Below, one piece after another: positions 16,201 to 24,458 of a stretch of 64,000 nt of DNA. Position numbers and translations under genes: made by a program. Numbering within the stretch: the stretch's first letter is position 1; each line of letters opens with the position of its first letter. This DNA is from Corallococcus sp. EGB (lineage in GTDB: Bacteria > Myxococcota > Myxococcia > Myxococcales > Myxococcaceae): NCBI RefSeq assembly GCF_019968905.1, contig NZ_CP079946.1, positions 6,731,356-6,795,355 of the forward strand, given 5' to 3'. The notes below the pieces were generated by a model. That model was not told the DNA's origin and searched no databases. It worked only from the letters and a program-made list of their open reading frames with translations.

Positions 16201-19200
16201 TCCCAGCGCGAGCGCTCGGAGCTGCGCGACGTGGTGGGCTTCCTCGCCCACACCCTGGTGCTGCGCTGTGACGTGTCCGGAGCGCCTTCATTCCGGGAGC
16301 TGCTCGCGCGCACGCGGCGCACCTTCCACGAGGCGCTGGCGAACGCGGAGCTGCCCTTCGAGGAGGTGGTGGGCGCCTCGCGCGCGGTGCGCGGCGTGGA
16401 CAACCCGCTCTTCCAGACGAACCTCCTGCTGGAGGCGCTGCCCCCCACGAGCCTGGACGTGCCCGGCATGACGTGGCGGCCCGTGCTGCCCGTGCCGGAT
16501 GGCGCGGTGGAGGGCACGGCGAAGTTCGACCTCCAGCTCTCCCTCGCGGAGACGCCCGAGGGTCTGGAGGGCGCGCTGGAGTACCGCACCGACCTCTTCG
16601 AGCCCGCCACCGTGGCGCGGCTGGCCGGACACCTGGAGCGGCTGTTGCGCGCGGCCGTGGACGCGCCCGGCGTGAGCGTGGCGGACCTGCCCCTGCTCAC
16701 CCCGGACGAGGCGCGCACCGTGCTGCGCGACTGGAACGACTTCACCCCGCCCCCGGAGGCCACCCGGGACGTGAGCATCCCCGGCCAGCTCCGCGCGCAG
16801 GCCGCGCGCACGCCGGACGCGGTGGCCGTGGTGGGCGACGACGAGGCGCTCACCTACGCGCAGTTGGACGCGCGCAGCGACGCGTGGGCCTGGCGCCTGA
16901 GGGAGCGCGGCGTGGGCCCCGAGTCGCGCGTGGGGCTGTGCGTGGAGCGCTCCGCGGGCATGGTGGTGGCCATGCTCGGCGTGCTCAAGGCCGGGGCGGC
17001 TTACGTGCCCTTGGATCCGGACTACCCGCGAGAGCGCCTGGCGTACGTGCTGGAGGACTCCGGCGCGGCGCTGCTGCTGACGCAGACGCACCTGGCGGAG
17101 CTGCTGCCCACGGCCGGACTGCCGGTGGTGTGCCTGGACGGTCCGGACGCGCCGTCCCCGGCGGACGCGCGCGGCGCGCCTCCCCTGCGCGTGGGACCGG
17201 GCGACCTCGCCTACGTCATCTACACGTCGGGCTCCACGGGCAGGCCCAAGGGCGTGATGGTGCCCCACGGCGCGGTGGACAACTTCTTCACCGCCATGGA
17301 CGCGCGCGTGGGGCCGTCACCCGCGGGCTCGTGGCTGGCCGTCACCAGCATCTCCTTCGACATCTCCGTGCTGGAGCTGCTGTGGACGCTCACGCGCGGC
17401 TTCAAGGTCGTGGTGCAGGGCGAGGACGCGGTGATGAAGGCGCCCTCTCGCGCGTCCGCCACGCGCCGCAAGCCGCTGGAGTTCAGCCTCTTCTACTTCG
17501 CGGATGACGCGGACGGCGCCTCCGGCGCGGACCGCTACCGGCTGCTCATGGAGGGCGCGAAGTTCGCGGACCGCCACGGCTTCGCGGCGGTGTGGACGCC
17601 CGAGCGGCACTTCCACGCCTTCGGTGGCCTGTACCCCAACCCGGCCGTGGCCGGCGCGGCCATCGCCGCCGTCACCGAGCGGGTGGGCATCCGCGCGGGC
17701 AGCGTGGTGCTCCCGCTGCACCACCCGGTGCGCGTGGCGGAGGACTGGGCCCTGGTGGACAACTTCTCCCGGGGGCGCGCGGGCATCTCCGTGGCGTCGG
17801 GCTGGCACGCGAACGACTTCGTCTTCGCTCCGGACGCCTACGCGCGGCGGCGCGAGCAGATGCTGGAGGGCATCGACACCGTGCGCAGGCTGTGGCGCGG
17901 CGAGACATTGCGCATGCCCGGCGGCGGGGGCGCGCAGGTGGACGTGACGCTGCGGCCCAGGCCCGTGCAGGCGGAGCTGCCGGTATGGCTCACCGCGGCC
18001 GGCAACCCGGACACCTTCATCACCGCGGGCAGGCTGGGCTGCCGCGTCCTCACCCACCTGCTGGGCCAGTCCTGGGAGGACCTGGAGCAGAAGCTGGCGC
18101 TCTACCGGGACGCGTGGCGCGGCGCGGGCCACCCGGGCGACGGCCACGTCACCCTGATGCTGCACACCTTCATCGGGGAGGACCCGGGCGCGGTGCGCGC
18201 GGCGGCGGAGCGCCCCTTCCGCGACTACCTCAAGAGCTCCGCGGACCTGATGCGCGGCCTGGGTCGCACGCTGGGCGTGGACATGGACGCGGCCACGGAG
18301 GCGGACCTGGAGCGGCTGGCCGGCCACGCCTTCGAGCGCTACTTCGAGACGAGCGGCCTCTTCGGGACGCCGCGCGGCGTGCGCGAGCGCGTGGAGCAGC
18401 TGCGCTCGGGCGGCGTGGACGAGGTGGGCTGCCTCATTGACTTCGGCATCCCCACCGACACGGTGCTCGCGAGCCTGCCCCGGCTCCACGAGGTGAAGAC
18501 GCGGAGCGACCGCGACGGCCGGCGCGCCGGCACCGGAAGGCCCCTGGCCGAGCGGCTGCGGGAGCATGCCATCACCCACCTCCAGTGCACCCCGTCGCTG
18601 GCGCGCACCCTGCTCGCCGACGCGGCCCCCTCGGAGGCCCTGGGCAGCGTGCGCCGGATGATGGTGGGCGGCGAGGCCCTGCCTGTCGCGCTGGCCACGT
18701 CGCTCCAGCAGGCGCTGTCCCCGGACGCGGCGCTGCTCAACATGTACGGCCCCACGGAGACCACCGTCTGGTCCTCCACCCACCGCGTGTCGGCCGAGGA
18801 GGCGGGAGCGGTGGCCTCCATCGGCGCGCCGCTCACGCGCACGCGCTTCTACGTGCTCGACGCGCGACGGGGGCCGGTGCCGGTGGGCGTGCCCGGTGAG
18901 CTCTACATCGGCGGCGCGGGCGTGGTGCGCGGCTACCTGCGCCGGCCGGACCTCACCGCGGAGCGCTTCGTGCCGGATCCGTTCAGCGAGGAGCCCGGCG
19001 CCCGCATGTACCGTACGGGGGACCGGGTGCGCTGGCGCACCGACGGCACGGTGGAGTTCCTGGGCCGGGTGGACTTCCAGCTCAAGGTGCGCGGCTTCCG
19101 CATCGAAGCCGGCGAGGTGGAAGCGGCCCTCACCGCCCACCCCACCGTGCGCGAGGCCGTGGCCGTAGCGCGCGAGGACGTGCCCGGTGACGTACGCCTG

Positions 19201-19722
19201 GTCGCCTACGTCGCCGCCCACGCCGGACAGGAGGTGGATCCCGCCGCGCTGCGGGACTTCGTGGCGCGGCGGCTGCCCGAGCACATGGTGCCGTCGCTGG
19301 TGGTGGCGCTGCCCGTGCTGCCGCTGACGCCCAACGGCAAGGTGGACCGCCAGGCGCTGCCCGCCCCCACGCAGACGCGCGTGGCGAAGGCCGCGTACGT
19401 GGCCCCGCAGGGACAGGTGGAGGAGCAGGTCGCCCAGGTGTGGCGCGAGGTCCTCCGGGTAGACCAGGTGGGCGTGCACGACAACTTCTTCGACCTGGGC
19501 GGCCACTCGCTGCTCATGGTGCAGGTGCACGCGCGGCTCAAGGTCGCGCTGGACCAGGACCTGCCCCTGCTGAAGCTGCTGGAGCACCCGACCATCCACA
19601 CGCTGTCGCGCTACCTGCGCCAGCCCTCCACCGCGAAGAACCAACCGGTGGAGGCGGCGCAGGACCGCGCACGGCGTCAGATGGAGAGCCTGCGCCGCCA
19701 GCGCCAGCGGGACCGGCGTTAG
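13276..19722 (+). CDS. FAAL-ACP-C-A(with embedded monooxygenase)-PCP synthetase
   Basis: 2148 residues from the ATG at 13276. Domains: fatty-acyl-AMP ligase (about 14-590; phosphate loop YTSGSTGTPKG near 182, GMGWLPMFHDMGLIG, C-terminal PKTSSGKIQRR near 557); ACP with GLDSL, phosphopantetheine Ser647; condensation domain (about 700-1130) with active HHIITDG (H837, H838, D842); adenylation domain (about 1165-2030) with YTSGSTGRPKG near 1316, A4 at D1362, A5 NMYGPTE at 1822, A10 Lys2022; PCP with GGHSL, Ser2078. A complete luciferase-like monooxygenase (about 1398-1738) is inserted between A4 and A5. The ten-residue specificity code, aligned by me to GrsA, is DILQMGMVWK, close to the glycine code. 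Thus it should load a fatty acid, condense it with Gly and oxidise the tethered glycine. No epimerase or thioesterase. Confidence 0.95.
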   Translation: MNSTARSPSAPPSFPTLVDLLRSRAATQGEDLLYRFLETGDVDGPVETWSYARLDARARAVGALLSADGGWGERALLLYPPGLEFVAGFMGCLYGGVVAVPCYPPDPTRLERTLPRLRAIAKDCGARYVLTTQAIQEMAEFFTPQAPELGELRWVATDAVPEGRAAEWARPDVDADTLAFLQYTSGSTGTPKGVKVSHHNILSNEALITRGFGLDAARSSGMGWLPMFHDMGLIGKVLQPLYLGFPCTLMSPIAFLQRPLRWLEAISHFRATCSGGPNFAYDLCVRKATDADRGRLDLSSWDLAFNGAEPVRRETLERFADTFARCGFRKTAFYPCYGLAEATLIVSGGSKGEPYHHGRFDSDSVARGRPVEAAADGRALTLVSSGRAAPGHQVRVVHPETLDTCSAGTVGEIWTTGPSVAQGYWNRPEESERAFGARLVGSAESWLRTGDLGFLNAEGELFVTGRLKDLIIVRGRNLYPQDLEQSVERAHRAVRPGCVAAFSVEEAGEERLVVAAEVDARDDFDAAAVVDAVRRALADEHAVHAHGVVLLQARSIPKTSSGKIQRRACRDGYLAGELEVVGASVVATGVDAPEVPAVSLREALATSGPERRARVEDALRGAVARQLGVAPGQVRSDAALASLGLDSLMALELHGELEASLGASLPVAFLWQHPTLADCAGQLLEAGARARSQPPLQAGTLEGTLPLSPGQQRLWFLDRLVPGTPLYHVHFQLRLFGPLDEPALRHALEALVARHAVLRTRFPEAGGQPHAVVQPTGSVELARADLRGLSVSQQDARLRELALAQAREPFQLESGPLMRTALVAQDEREHVLLMTQHHIITDGWSTGVLARELASLYRARVEGTASALKPVALQYPDVARWQHAWGPLLDAQREFWSRKLQGMPRLELPTDHARPRTPGFQGALHRLTLPRDLVERVKAAGREEGCTLFVTLAAAWAALMARYSGQADFGLGTVVSQRERSELRDVVGFLAHTLVLRCDVSGAPSFRELLARTRRTFHEALANAELPFEEVVGASRAVRGVDNPLFQTNLLLEALPPTSLDVPGMTWRPVLPVPDGAVEGTAKFDLQLSLAETPEGLEGALEYRTDLFEPATVARLAGHLERLLRAAVDAPGVSVADLPLLTPDEARTVLRDWNDFTPPPEATRDVSIPGQLRAQAARTPDAVAVVGDDEALTYAQLDARSDAWAWRLRERGVGPESRVGLCVERSAGMVVAMLGVLKAGAAYVPLDPDYPRERLAYVLEDSGAALLLTQTHLAELLPTAGLPVVCLDGPDAPSPADARGAPPLRVGPGDLAYVIYTSGSTGRPKGVMVPHGAVDNFFTAMDARVGPSPAGSWLAVTSISFDISVLELLWTLTRGFKVVVQGEDAVMKAPSRASATRRKPLEFSLFYFADDADGASGADRYRLLMEGAKFADRHGFAAVWTPERHFHAFGGLYPNPAVAGAAIAAVTERVGIRAGSVVLPLHHPVRVAEDWALVDNFSRGRAGISVASGWHANDFVFAPDAYARRREQMLEGIDTVRRLWRGETLRMPGGGGAQVDVTLRPRPVQAELPVWLTAAGNPDTFITAGRLGCRVLTHLLGQSWEDLEQKLALYRDAWRGAGHPGDGHVTLMLHTFIGEDPGAVRAAAERPFRDYLKSSADLMRGLGRTLGVDMDAATEADLERLAGHAFERYFETSGLFGTPRGVRERVEQLRSGGVDEVGCLIDFGIPTDTVLASLPRLHEVKTRSDRDGRRAGTGRPLAERLREHAITHLQCTPSLARTLLADAAPSEALGSVRRMMVGGEALPVALATSLQQALSPDAALLNMYGPTETTVWSSTHRVSAEEAGAVASIGAPLTRTRFYVLDARRGPVPVGVPGELYIGGAGVVRGYLRRPDLTAERFVPDPFSEEPGARMYRTGDRVRWRTDGTVEFLGRVDFQLKVRGFRIEAGEVEAALTAHPTVREAVAVAREDVPGDVRLVAYVAAHAGQEVDPAALRDFVARRLPEHMVPSLVVALPVLPLTPNGKVDRQALPAPTQTRVAKAAYVAPQGQVEEQVAQVWREVLRVDQVGVHDNFFDLGGHSLLMVQVHARLKVALDQDLPLLKLLEHPTIHTLSRYLRQPSTAKNQPVEAAQDRARRQMESLRRQRQRDRR

Positions 19723-19737
19723 CCGCCTTCCGCGTCA

Positions 19738-19771
19738 GGGGGCTCTGCTCTCATCCAGAGCGGAAGCCCCC
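19738..19771 (+). terminator. Hairpin between the NRPS and first PKS genes
   Basis: GGGGGCT (19738-19744) / AGCCCCC (19765-19771) with inner GCTCT (19747-19751) / AGAGC (19757-19761), followed by TTCAAG. Terminator-like, yet inside an apparent operon; may tune the ratio of NRPS to PKS transcripts. Confidence 0.5.
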
Positions 19772-19841
19772 TTCAAGACCTCGTTGCTTCCGTCCCCCCG
19801 CCTCCCCGCGCCCGCCTTCCAAGGGGGCGCCCGCCAACGCC

Positions 19842-22800
19842 ATGAACGAAACCACCCTGGATGAGGGCAACGACCTGCTCATCGCCATTGTCGGAATGGC
19901 CGGACGCTTTCCGGGCTCCCCGGACGTGGACGCCTTCTGGCGCAACCTCTGCGCGGGCGTGGAGGGCATCCGCCACTTCACCGACGAGGAGCTGCTGGCC
20001 CGGGGCGTGCCACCGGAGCGCCTGAAGGAGCCGGGCTTCGTGCGCGCGGGCGCGGTGCTGGACGGCGTGGATCAGTTCGACGCGGCCTTCTTCGGCTACT
20101 CGCCGCGCGAGGCCATGTTGATGGACCCGCAGCACCGCCTGTTCCTGGAGTGCGCCTGGGAGGCGCTGGAGCGGGCCGCGCACGGGCTGGACGGGGACTC
20201 GCGCTCGGTGGGCGTCTTCGCGGGCACCAGCCTGAGCACCTACCTGCTCTTCAACCTGCGCACGCACCCGGAGCTGCTCACCTCGGAGGAGACCTTCCAG
20301 GTGATGATTGGCAACGACAAGGACTTCCTCGCCACCCGGCTGGCATACCACCTGGACCTGAAGGGGCCGGCGCTGGATGTACAGACGGGCTGTTCCACCT
20401 CGCTCGTCGCCACCCACCTGGCGTGTCAGGCCCTGCTCGGCTTCCAGTGCGACGTGGCCATCGCGGGCGGCGTGTCCGTCGACGTCCCGCAGCGCACCGG
20501 CTACGTGCACCAGGCCGGCGGCATCGCGTCGCCGGACGGGCACTGCCGCCCCTTCGACGCGCAGGGCCAGGGCACGCTGTTCGGCAGCGGCGTGGGCGTG
20601 GTGGTGCTCAAGCGGCTGTCGGATGCGCTCGCGGACGGCAGCCCCATCCACGCCGTCATCCGCGCCTCCGCCATCAACAACGACGGCGCGGCGAAGCTGG
20701 GCTTCACCGCCCCCAGCGCGGAGGGCCAGGCGGAGGTCATCGCCCGGACGCATGCGCTGGCGGACGTGACGCCCGATACCGTGGGCTACGTGGAGACGCA
20801 CGGCACCGGCACGCTGCTGGGCGACCCGGTGGAGGTCTCCGCGCTGACCACCGCCTTCCGCGCGGGGACGGAGGCCCATGGCTTCTGCGCGCTGGGGTCG
20901 GTGAAGTCCAACATCGGCCACCTGGACGCGGCGGCGGGCGTGGCGGGCCTCATCAAGACCGCCCTGGTGGTGGAGCACGGGCGCATCCCGCCCACGCTGC
21001 ACTTCCGCACGCCCAATCCCAACATCGCCTGGGAGGACAACCCCTTCTACGTCAACGCGGAGCTGAAGGCGTGGGACACCGCGGGGGCCCCGCGCCGCGC
21101 GGGCGTCAGCTCGTTCGGCATCGGCGGCACCAACGCGCATGCCCTGCTGGAGCAGGCGCCAGCGCGCCCGCCGTCCGGTCCGTCGCGGCCGTGGAAGCTG
21201 CTGGCGCTCTCCGCGCGGACGCCGGGCGCGCTGGACGCGCTCACCCGCAACCTGGGCGCGCACCTGGACGCGAACCCCGGCCTGGACCTGGCGGACGTGG
21301 CGTACACGCTCCAGGTAGGCCGCAAGGCCTTCCCCCGGCGCCGGGTGCTGGTCTGCGCGGCCTCCGAGGACGCGGTCCGGCTGCTCGAGGACGTGGATCC
21401 GGAGTTCGTGCACACCGGCGAGGCGAAGGACGGCGGCCGCGCCGTCACGTTCCTCTTCCCGGGCGGCGGCGCCCAGCACCTGCGCATGGGGCAGGAGCTG
21501 TACGAAACGGAGTCCGCCTTCCGCGAGGCCTTCGATGCCTGCGCCGCCATCCTCAGCCGGCTCGGCGGCCCGTCGCTGCGCGCCGTCCTCTACCCCGCGG
21601 GCGACGCGGACGGCGGGGCGCCCCTGCCGCGCCCGTCCGTGGGGCTGCCCGCGCTCTTCAGCGTGGAGTACGCGCTGGGCCGGCTGTGGGAGGCGTGGGG
21701 AATCCAGCCGGAGTCCCTGATTGGCCACAGCATGGGCGAGTACGTGGCCGCGTGCCTCGCGGGCGTCTTCAGCCTGGAGGACGCGCTGGCGCTGGTGACG
21801 GAGCGCGGACGTCTGTTCGAGAAGCTGCCCCCGGGCGGCATGGTGAGCGTGGCGCTGCCGGAGCAGGACGTCCGCCCCCTGCTGGGCGCGCACCTGTCGC
21901 TGGCCGCGGTGAACGCGCCGTCGCAGTGCGTGGTGGCCGGCGACAGCGCGGCGGTGGAGGCCCTGGTCGCGGACCTCGCGGCCCGGGGCGTGGAGCACCG
22001 GCGCATCCACATCGACGTGGCCGCGCACTCGCACCTCATCGACTCCATCCTCCCGGCGTTCGCGTCCTGCGTGGGGCGGCTGAAGCTGAGTCCCCCGAAG
22101 CTGCCCATCGTGTCCGGCGTGACGGGCACCTGGCTGACGGCGGAGGAGGCCACGAGCCCCGCGTACTGGGTGAAGCACCTGCGGCAGCCCGTGCGCTTCG
22201 GCCAGGGCGTGCGCACGCTGCTGGAGGACCCGTCGCGCGTCCTCCTGGAGGTGGGCCCGGGCCGCACGCTGGGGTCGCTCGCACGGCTCCAGGTGGAGCG
22301 CGGCCAGCCCACCGTGGTCCTCACGTCGATGCGGGCCCCTCGCGAGCCCGGCTCCGACCTGCGCTTCGCGCTGACCACCCTCGGCCGCCTGTGGGTCGCG
22401 GGCGTGCCCGTGGACTGGCGCAAGCTCTCCCAGGGCGAGGAGCGGCGGCGCGTGGTGTTGCCCACCTACCCCTTCGAGCGCAAGCGGCACTGGCTGGAGC
22501 CGCGCGCGGAGGGCGCGTCCGTCAGCGCGCCGGGACCGCTCGCCCGCCGCGAGGACCGGGCGCAGTGGTTCTACCTGCCGTCCTGGAAGCGCACGGTGGC
22601 CCCGCCCCGGGACGCCGCCGCGAGCCCGCCGGGCTGGCTCGTCTTCATCGACGCGGGCGGGCTGGGGGATGCCCTGGCGGCGCGGCTCACGCAGGAGGGC
22701 GGCCACGTCCTGCGCGTGCGGCCGGGCACCGGGTTCCTCCGCCACGAGGACGGCACCTTCGAGGTGGCTCCGGAGCAGGCGGAGACGTACGCGGCGCTGG

Positions 22801-24434
22801 TGGCCGCGCTGGCCGGGGACGGCGCGCGCCCCTCGCGCATCATCCACCTGTGGGGTGTGGACGCGGCCGGACCGGACACGGCCGGCGTGGAGCATGCCCA
22901 GCGCCTGGGCCTGCACAGCCTGCTGTTCCTGGCGCAGGCGCTGGAGGGGCAGGGCTCGCGCGGGCCGGTGCACCTCACGGTGGTGTCCACGGGCGTGCAG
23001 GCCGTCACCGGCCACGAGGCGCTCACGCCGGCCAAGGCCACCGTGCTGGGCGCGTGTCGCGTGCTGCCCAACGAGGTGCGGGGCCTGACGTGTCAGGCCA
23101 TCGACGTGGAGCCCGCCGTCAGCCCCGACGCGCTCCAGGCCCTGGCCGCGCGCCTGGCCGTGGAGGTGTCCGCCGCGCCCGCCAACGGCATCACGGCGCT
23201 GCGCGGGGCCTACCGGTGGGAGCAGACCTTCGAGCCGGTGCGGATGGAGGCCCCCGCCCCCAACGCCTCCCGCCTGCGCCCGCGCGGCACGTACCTCATC
23301 ACCGGCGGCCTGGGCGGCATCGGCCTGGTGCTGGCGGAGCACCTCGCCCGCCAGGTGCAGGCGCGGCTGGTGCTGGTGGGCCGCGGCGCCCTGCCGGAGC
23401 GCGCCACCTGGGAGGGCTGGCTCGCGTCCTCGGCCGCGAACGACGCCACGGCGCAGCGGATCCGCCAGGTGCTGGCGCTGGAGGCGCTGGGCGCGGAGGT
23501 GCTCGTGCTCCAAGCGGACGTGGGCTCCTCGGAGCAGATGGCGCGCGTGCTCCACCACGCTCGCGAGGCGTTCGGCCCCCTGCATGGCGTCATCCACGCC
23601 GCGGGCGTGCCCGCCGGAGGACTGGCCCAGCTGCGCACCCGTGACGCGGTGGACGCCGTGCTCAGGCCCAAGGTGCTGGGCACGTGGGTGCTGCATGAGC
23701 TGCTGCGCGGCGTGCCGCTCGACTTCTTCCTGCTGTGCTCCTCGCGCACCGCGTACACGGCCGAGCCCGGGCAGATCGACCACTGCGCCGCGTGCGGCTT
23801 CCAGGACGCCTTCGCCCACCACGCCGCCCTCCAGGGGGACACGAAGGTGCTGTCGCTGGGCTGGGACACCTGGCGCGAGGTGGGCCAGGCCGTCTCCACC
23901 GCCCTGCCCGACGCGGCCCGGGGCCTCCGCGACGCCACGCTCGCGCACGCGCTCACGTCCGCGGAGGGCGTGGACGTCTTCGAGCGCGTCCTCGCCCACC
24001 CCAGCCCCAGCATCATCGTCTCCACGCGGGAGCTGGGCGCGGCCATCGCCAGCAGCGCGGCCCTGCTGGACACGCTGATGGGCGGGGCCCCCTCCGACGC
24101 GGTCCCCGGCGAGGCCCCCGTCCACCTGGACGACGCCGAGCGCGCGCTGATGGAGATCTGGCAGCGCCTGCTGGGCGTGGAGGAGGTGGGCCTGCACGAG
24201 AACTTCTTCGAGCTGGGGGGCAACTCGCTCATCGGCCTGAAGGTCCTCCATGAGGTGAAGCGGCGCTTCGACCGGGACCTGCCCGTCGTGGCCCTCTTCG
24301 AGAATCCCACCCTGGGGGCCATGGCCCGGCTGCTCACGCCGCAGGCGTCGGCCGCGCCCGCGGCCCAGGACCGGCGCGGGCGCGGTGCTCGCCGCCGCGA
24401 ACAGCTGCAGCAGCGCCGCCCCACGGGCCGCTGA
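19842..24434 (+). CDS. Type I PKS module: KS-AT-KR(probably inactive)-ACP
   Basis: 1530 residues from the ATG at 19842. KS (about 13-440) with Cys184 (GCSTSL), His320 (HGTGT) and His360 (NIGHLDA): active-looking. AT (about 540-850) with GHSMG, Ser630; the substrate motif reads VAAHS where malonyl-type has HAFHS and methylmalonyl-type YASHS, so extender choice is unclear, malonyl more likely. KR (about 920-1390) binds NADPH by TGGLGGIG at 1154, and Ser1301 is present, but the catalytic Tyr is His1314 and the Asn is Cys1318. No DH or ER is seen. ACP has GGNSL, Ser1462. The C-terminus ends in a charged Arg/Gln tail, as does the preceding NRPS, possibly docking segments. Expected output: one C2 unit added, beta-keto kept. 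Confidence 0.94.
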   Translation: MNETTLDEGNDLLIAIVGMAGRFPGSPDVDAFWRNLCAGVEGIRHFTDEELLARGVPPERLKEPGFVRAGAVLDGVDQFDAAFFGYSPREAMLMDPQHRLFLECAWEALERAAHGLDGDSRSVGVFAGTSLSTYLLFNLRTHPELLTSEETFQVMIGNDKDFLATRLAYHLDLKGPALDVQTGCSTSLVATHLACQALLGFQCDVAIAGGVSVDVPQRTGYVHQAGGIASPDGHCRPFDAQGQGTLFGSGVGVVVLKRLSDALADGSPIHAVIRASAINNDGAAKLGFTAPSAEGQAEVIARTHALADVTPDTVGYVETHGTGTLLGDPVEVSALTTAFRAGTEAHGFCALGSVKSNIGHLDAAAGVAGLIKTALVVEHGRIPPTLHFRTPNPNIAWEDNPFYVNAELKAWDTAGAPRRAGVSSFGIGGTNAHALLEQAPARPPSGPSRPWKLLALSARTPGALDALTRNLGAHLDANPGLDLADVAYTLQVGRKAFPRRRVLVCAASEDAVRLLEDVDPEFVHTGEAKDGGRAVTFLFPGGGAQHLRMGQELYETESAFREAFDACAAILSRLGGPSLRAVLYPAGDADGGAPLPRPSVGLPALFSVEYALGRLWEAWGIQPESLIGHSMGEYVAACLAGVFSLEDALALVTERGRLFEKLPPGGMVSVALPEQDVRPLLGAHLSLAAVNAPSQCVVAGDSAAVEALVADLAARGVEHRRIHIDVAAHSHLIDSILPAFASCVGRLKLSPPKLPIVSGVTGTWLTAEEATSPAYWVKHLRQPVRFGQGVRTLLEDPSRVLLEVGPGRTLGSLARLQVERGQPTVVLTSMRAPREPGSDLRFALTTLGRLWVAGVPVDWRKLSQGEERRRVVLPTYPFERKRHWLEPRAEGASVSAPGPLARREDRAQWFYLPSWKRTVAPPRDAAASPPGWLVFIDAGGLGDALAARLTQEGGHVLRVRPGTGFLRHEDGTFEVAPEQAETYAALVAALAGDGARPSRIIHLWGVDAAGPDTAGVEHAQRLGLHSLLFLAQALEGQGSRGPVHLTVVSTGVQAVTGHEALTPAKATVLGACRVLPNEVRGLTCQAIDVEPAVSPDALQALAARLAVEVSAAPANGITALRGAYRWEQTFEPVRMEAPAPNASRLRPRGTYLITGGLGGIGLVLAEHLARQVQARLVLVGRGALPERATWEGWLASSAANDATAQRIRQVLALEALGAEVLVLQADVGSSEQMARVLHHAREAFGPLHGVIHAAGVPAGGLAQLRTRDAVDAVLRPKVLGTWVLHELLRGVPLDFFLLCSSRTAYTAEPGQIDHCAACGFQDAFAHHAALQGDTKVLSLGWDTWREVGQAVSTALPDAARGLRDATLAHALTSAEGVDVFERVLAHPSPSIIVSTRELGAAIASSAALLDTLMGGAPSDAVPGEAPVHLDDAERALMEIWQRLLGVEEVGLHENFFELGGNSLIGLKVLHEVKRRFDRDLPVVALFENPTLGAMARLLTPQASAAPAAQDRRGRGARRREQLQQRRPTGR

Positions 24435-24458
24435 ACCCCATCCAAGGAACGACATCCC

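Noticed and set aside
13003-16251. Minus-strand frame of about 1080 codons opposite the FAAL-ACP-C region
   Set aside because: Same antisense artefact; low-complexity Arg/His-rich translation.
17470-18491. Separate luciferase-like monooxygenase gene
   Set aside because: No stop, start or frame change; the adenylation domain continues on both sides in the same frame, so it is an embedded domain.
16774-19722. Gly-MOx module as a chain-terminating amide-forming module
   Set aside because: Not fully excluded, but it sits in the loading protein upstream of two KS-containing modules and has no TE, so an extending role is the simpler reading.
22500-23280. Dehydratase domain between AT and KR of the first PKS
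   Set aside because: No HxxxGxxxxP or DxxxQ/H motif; the stretch fits the KR structural subdomain.
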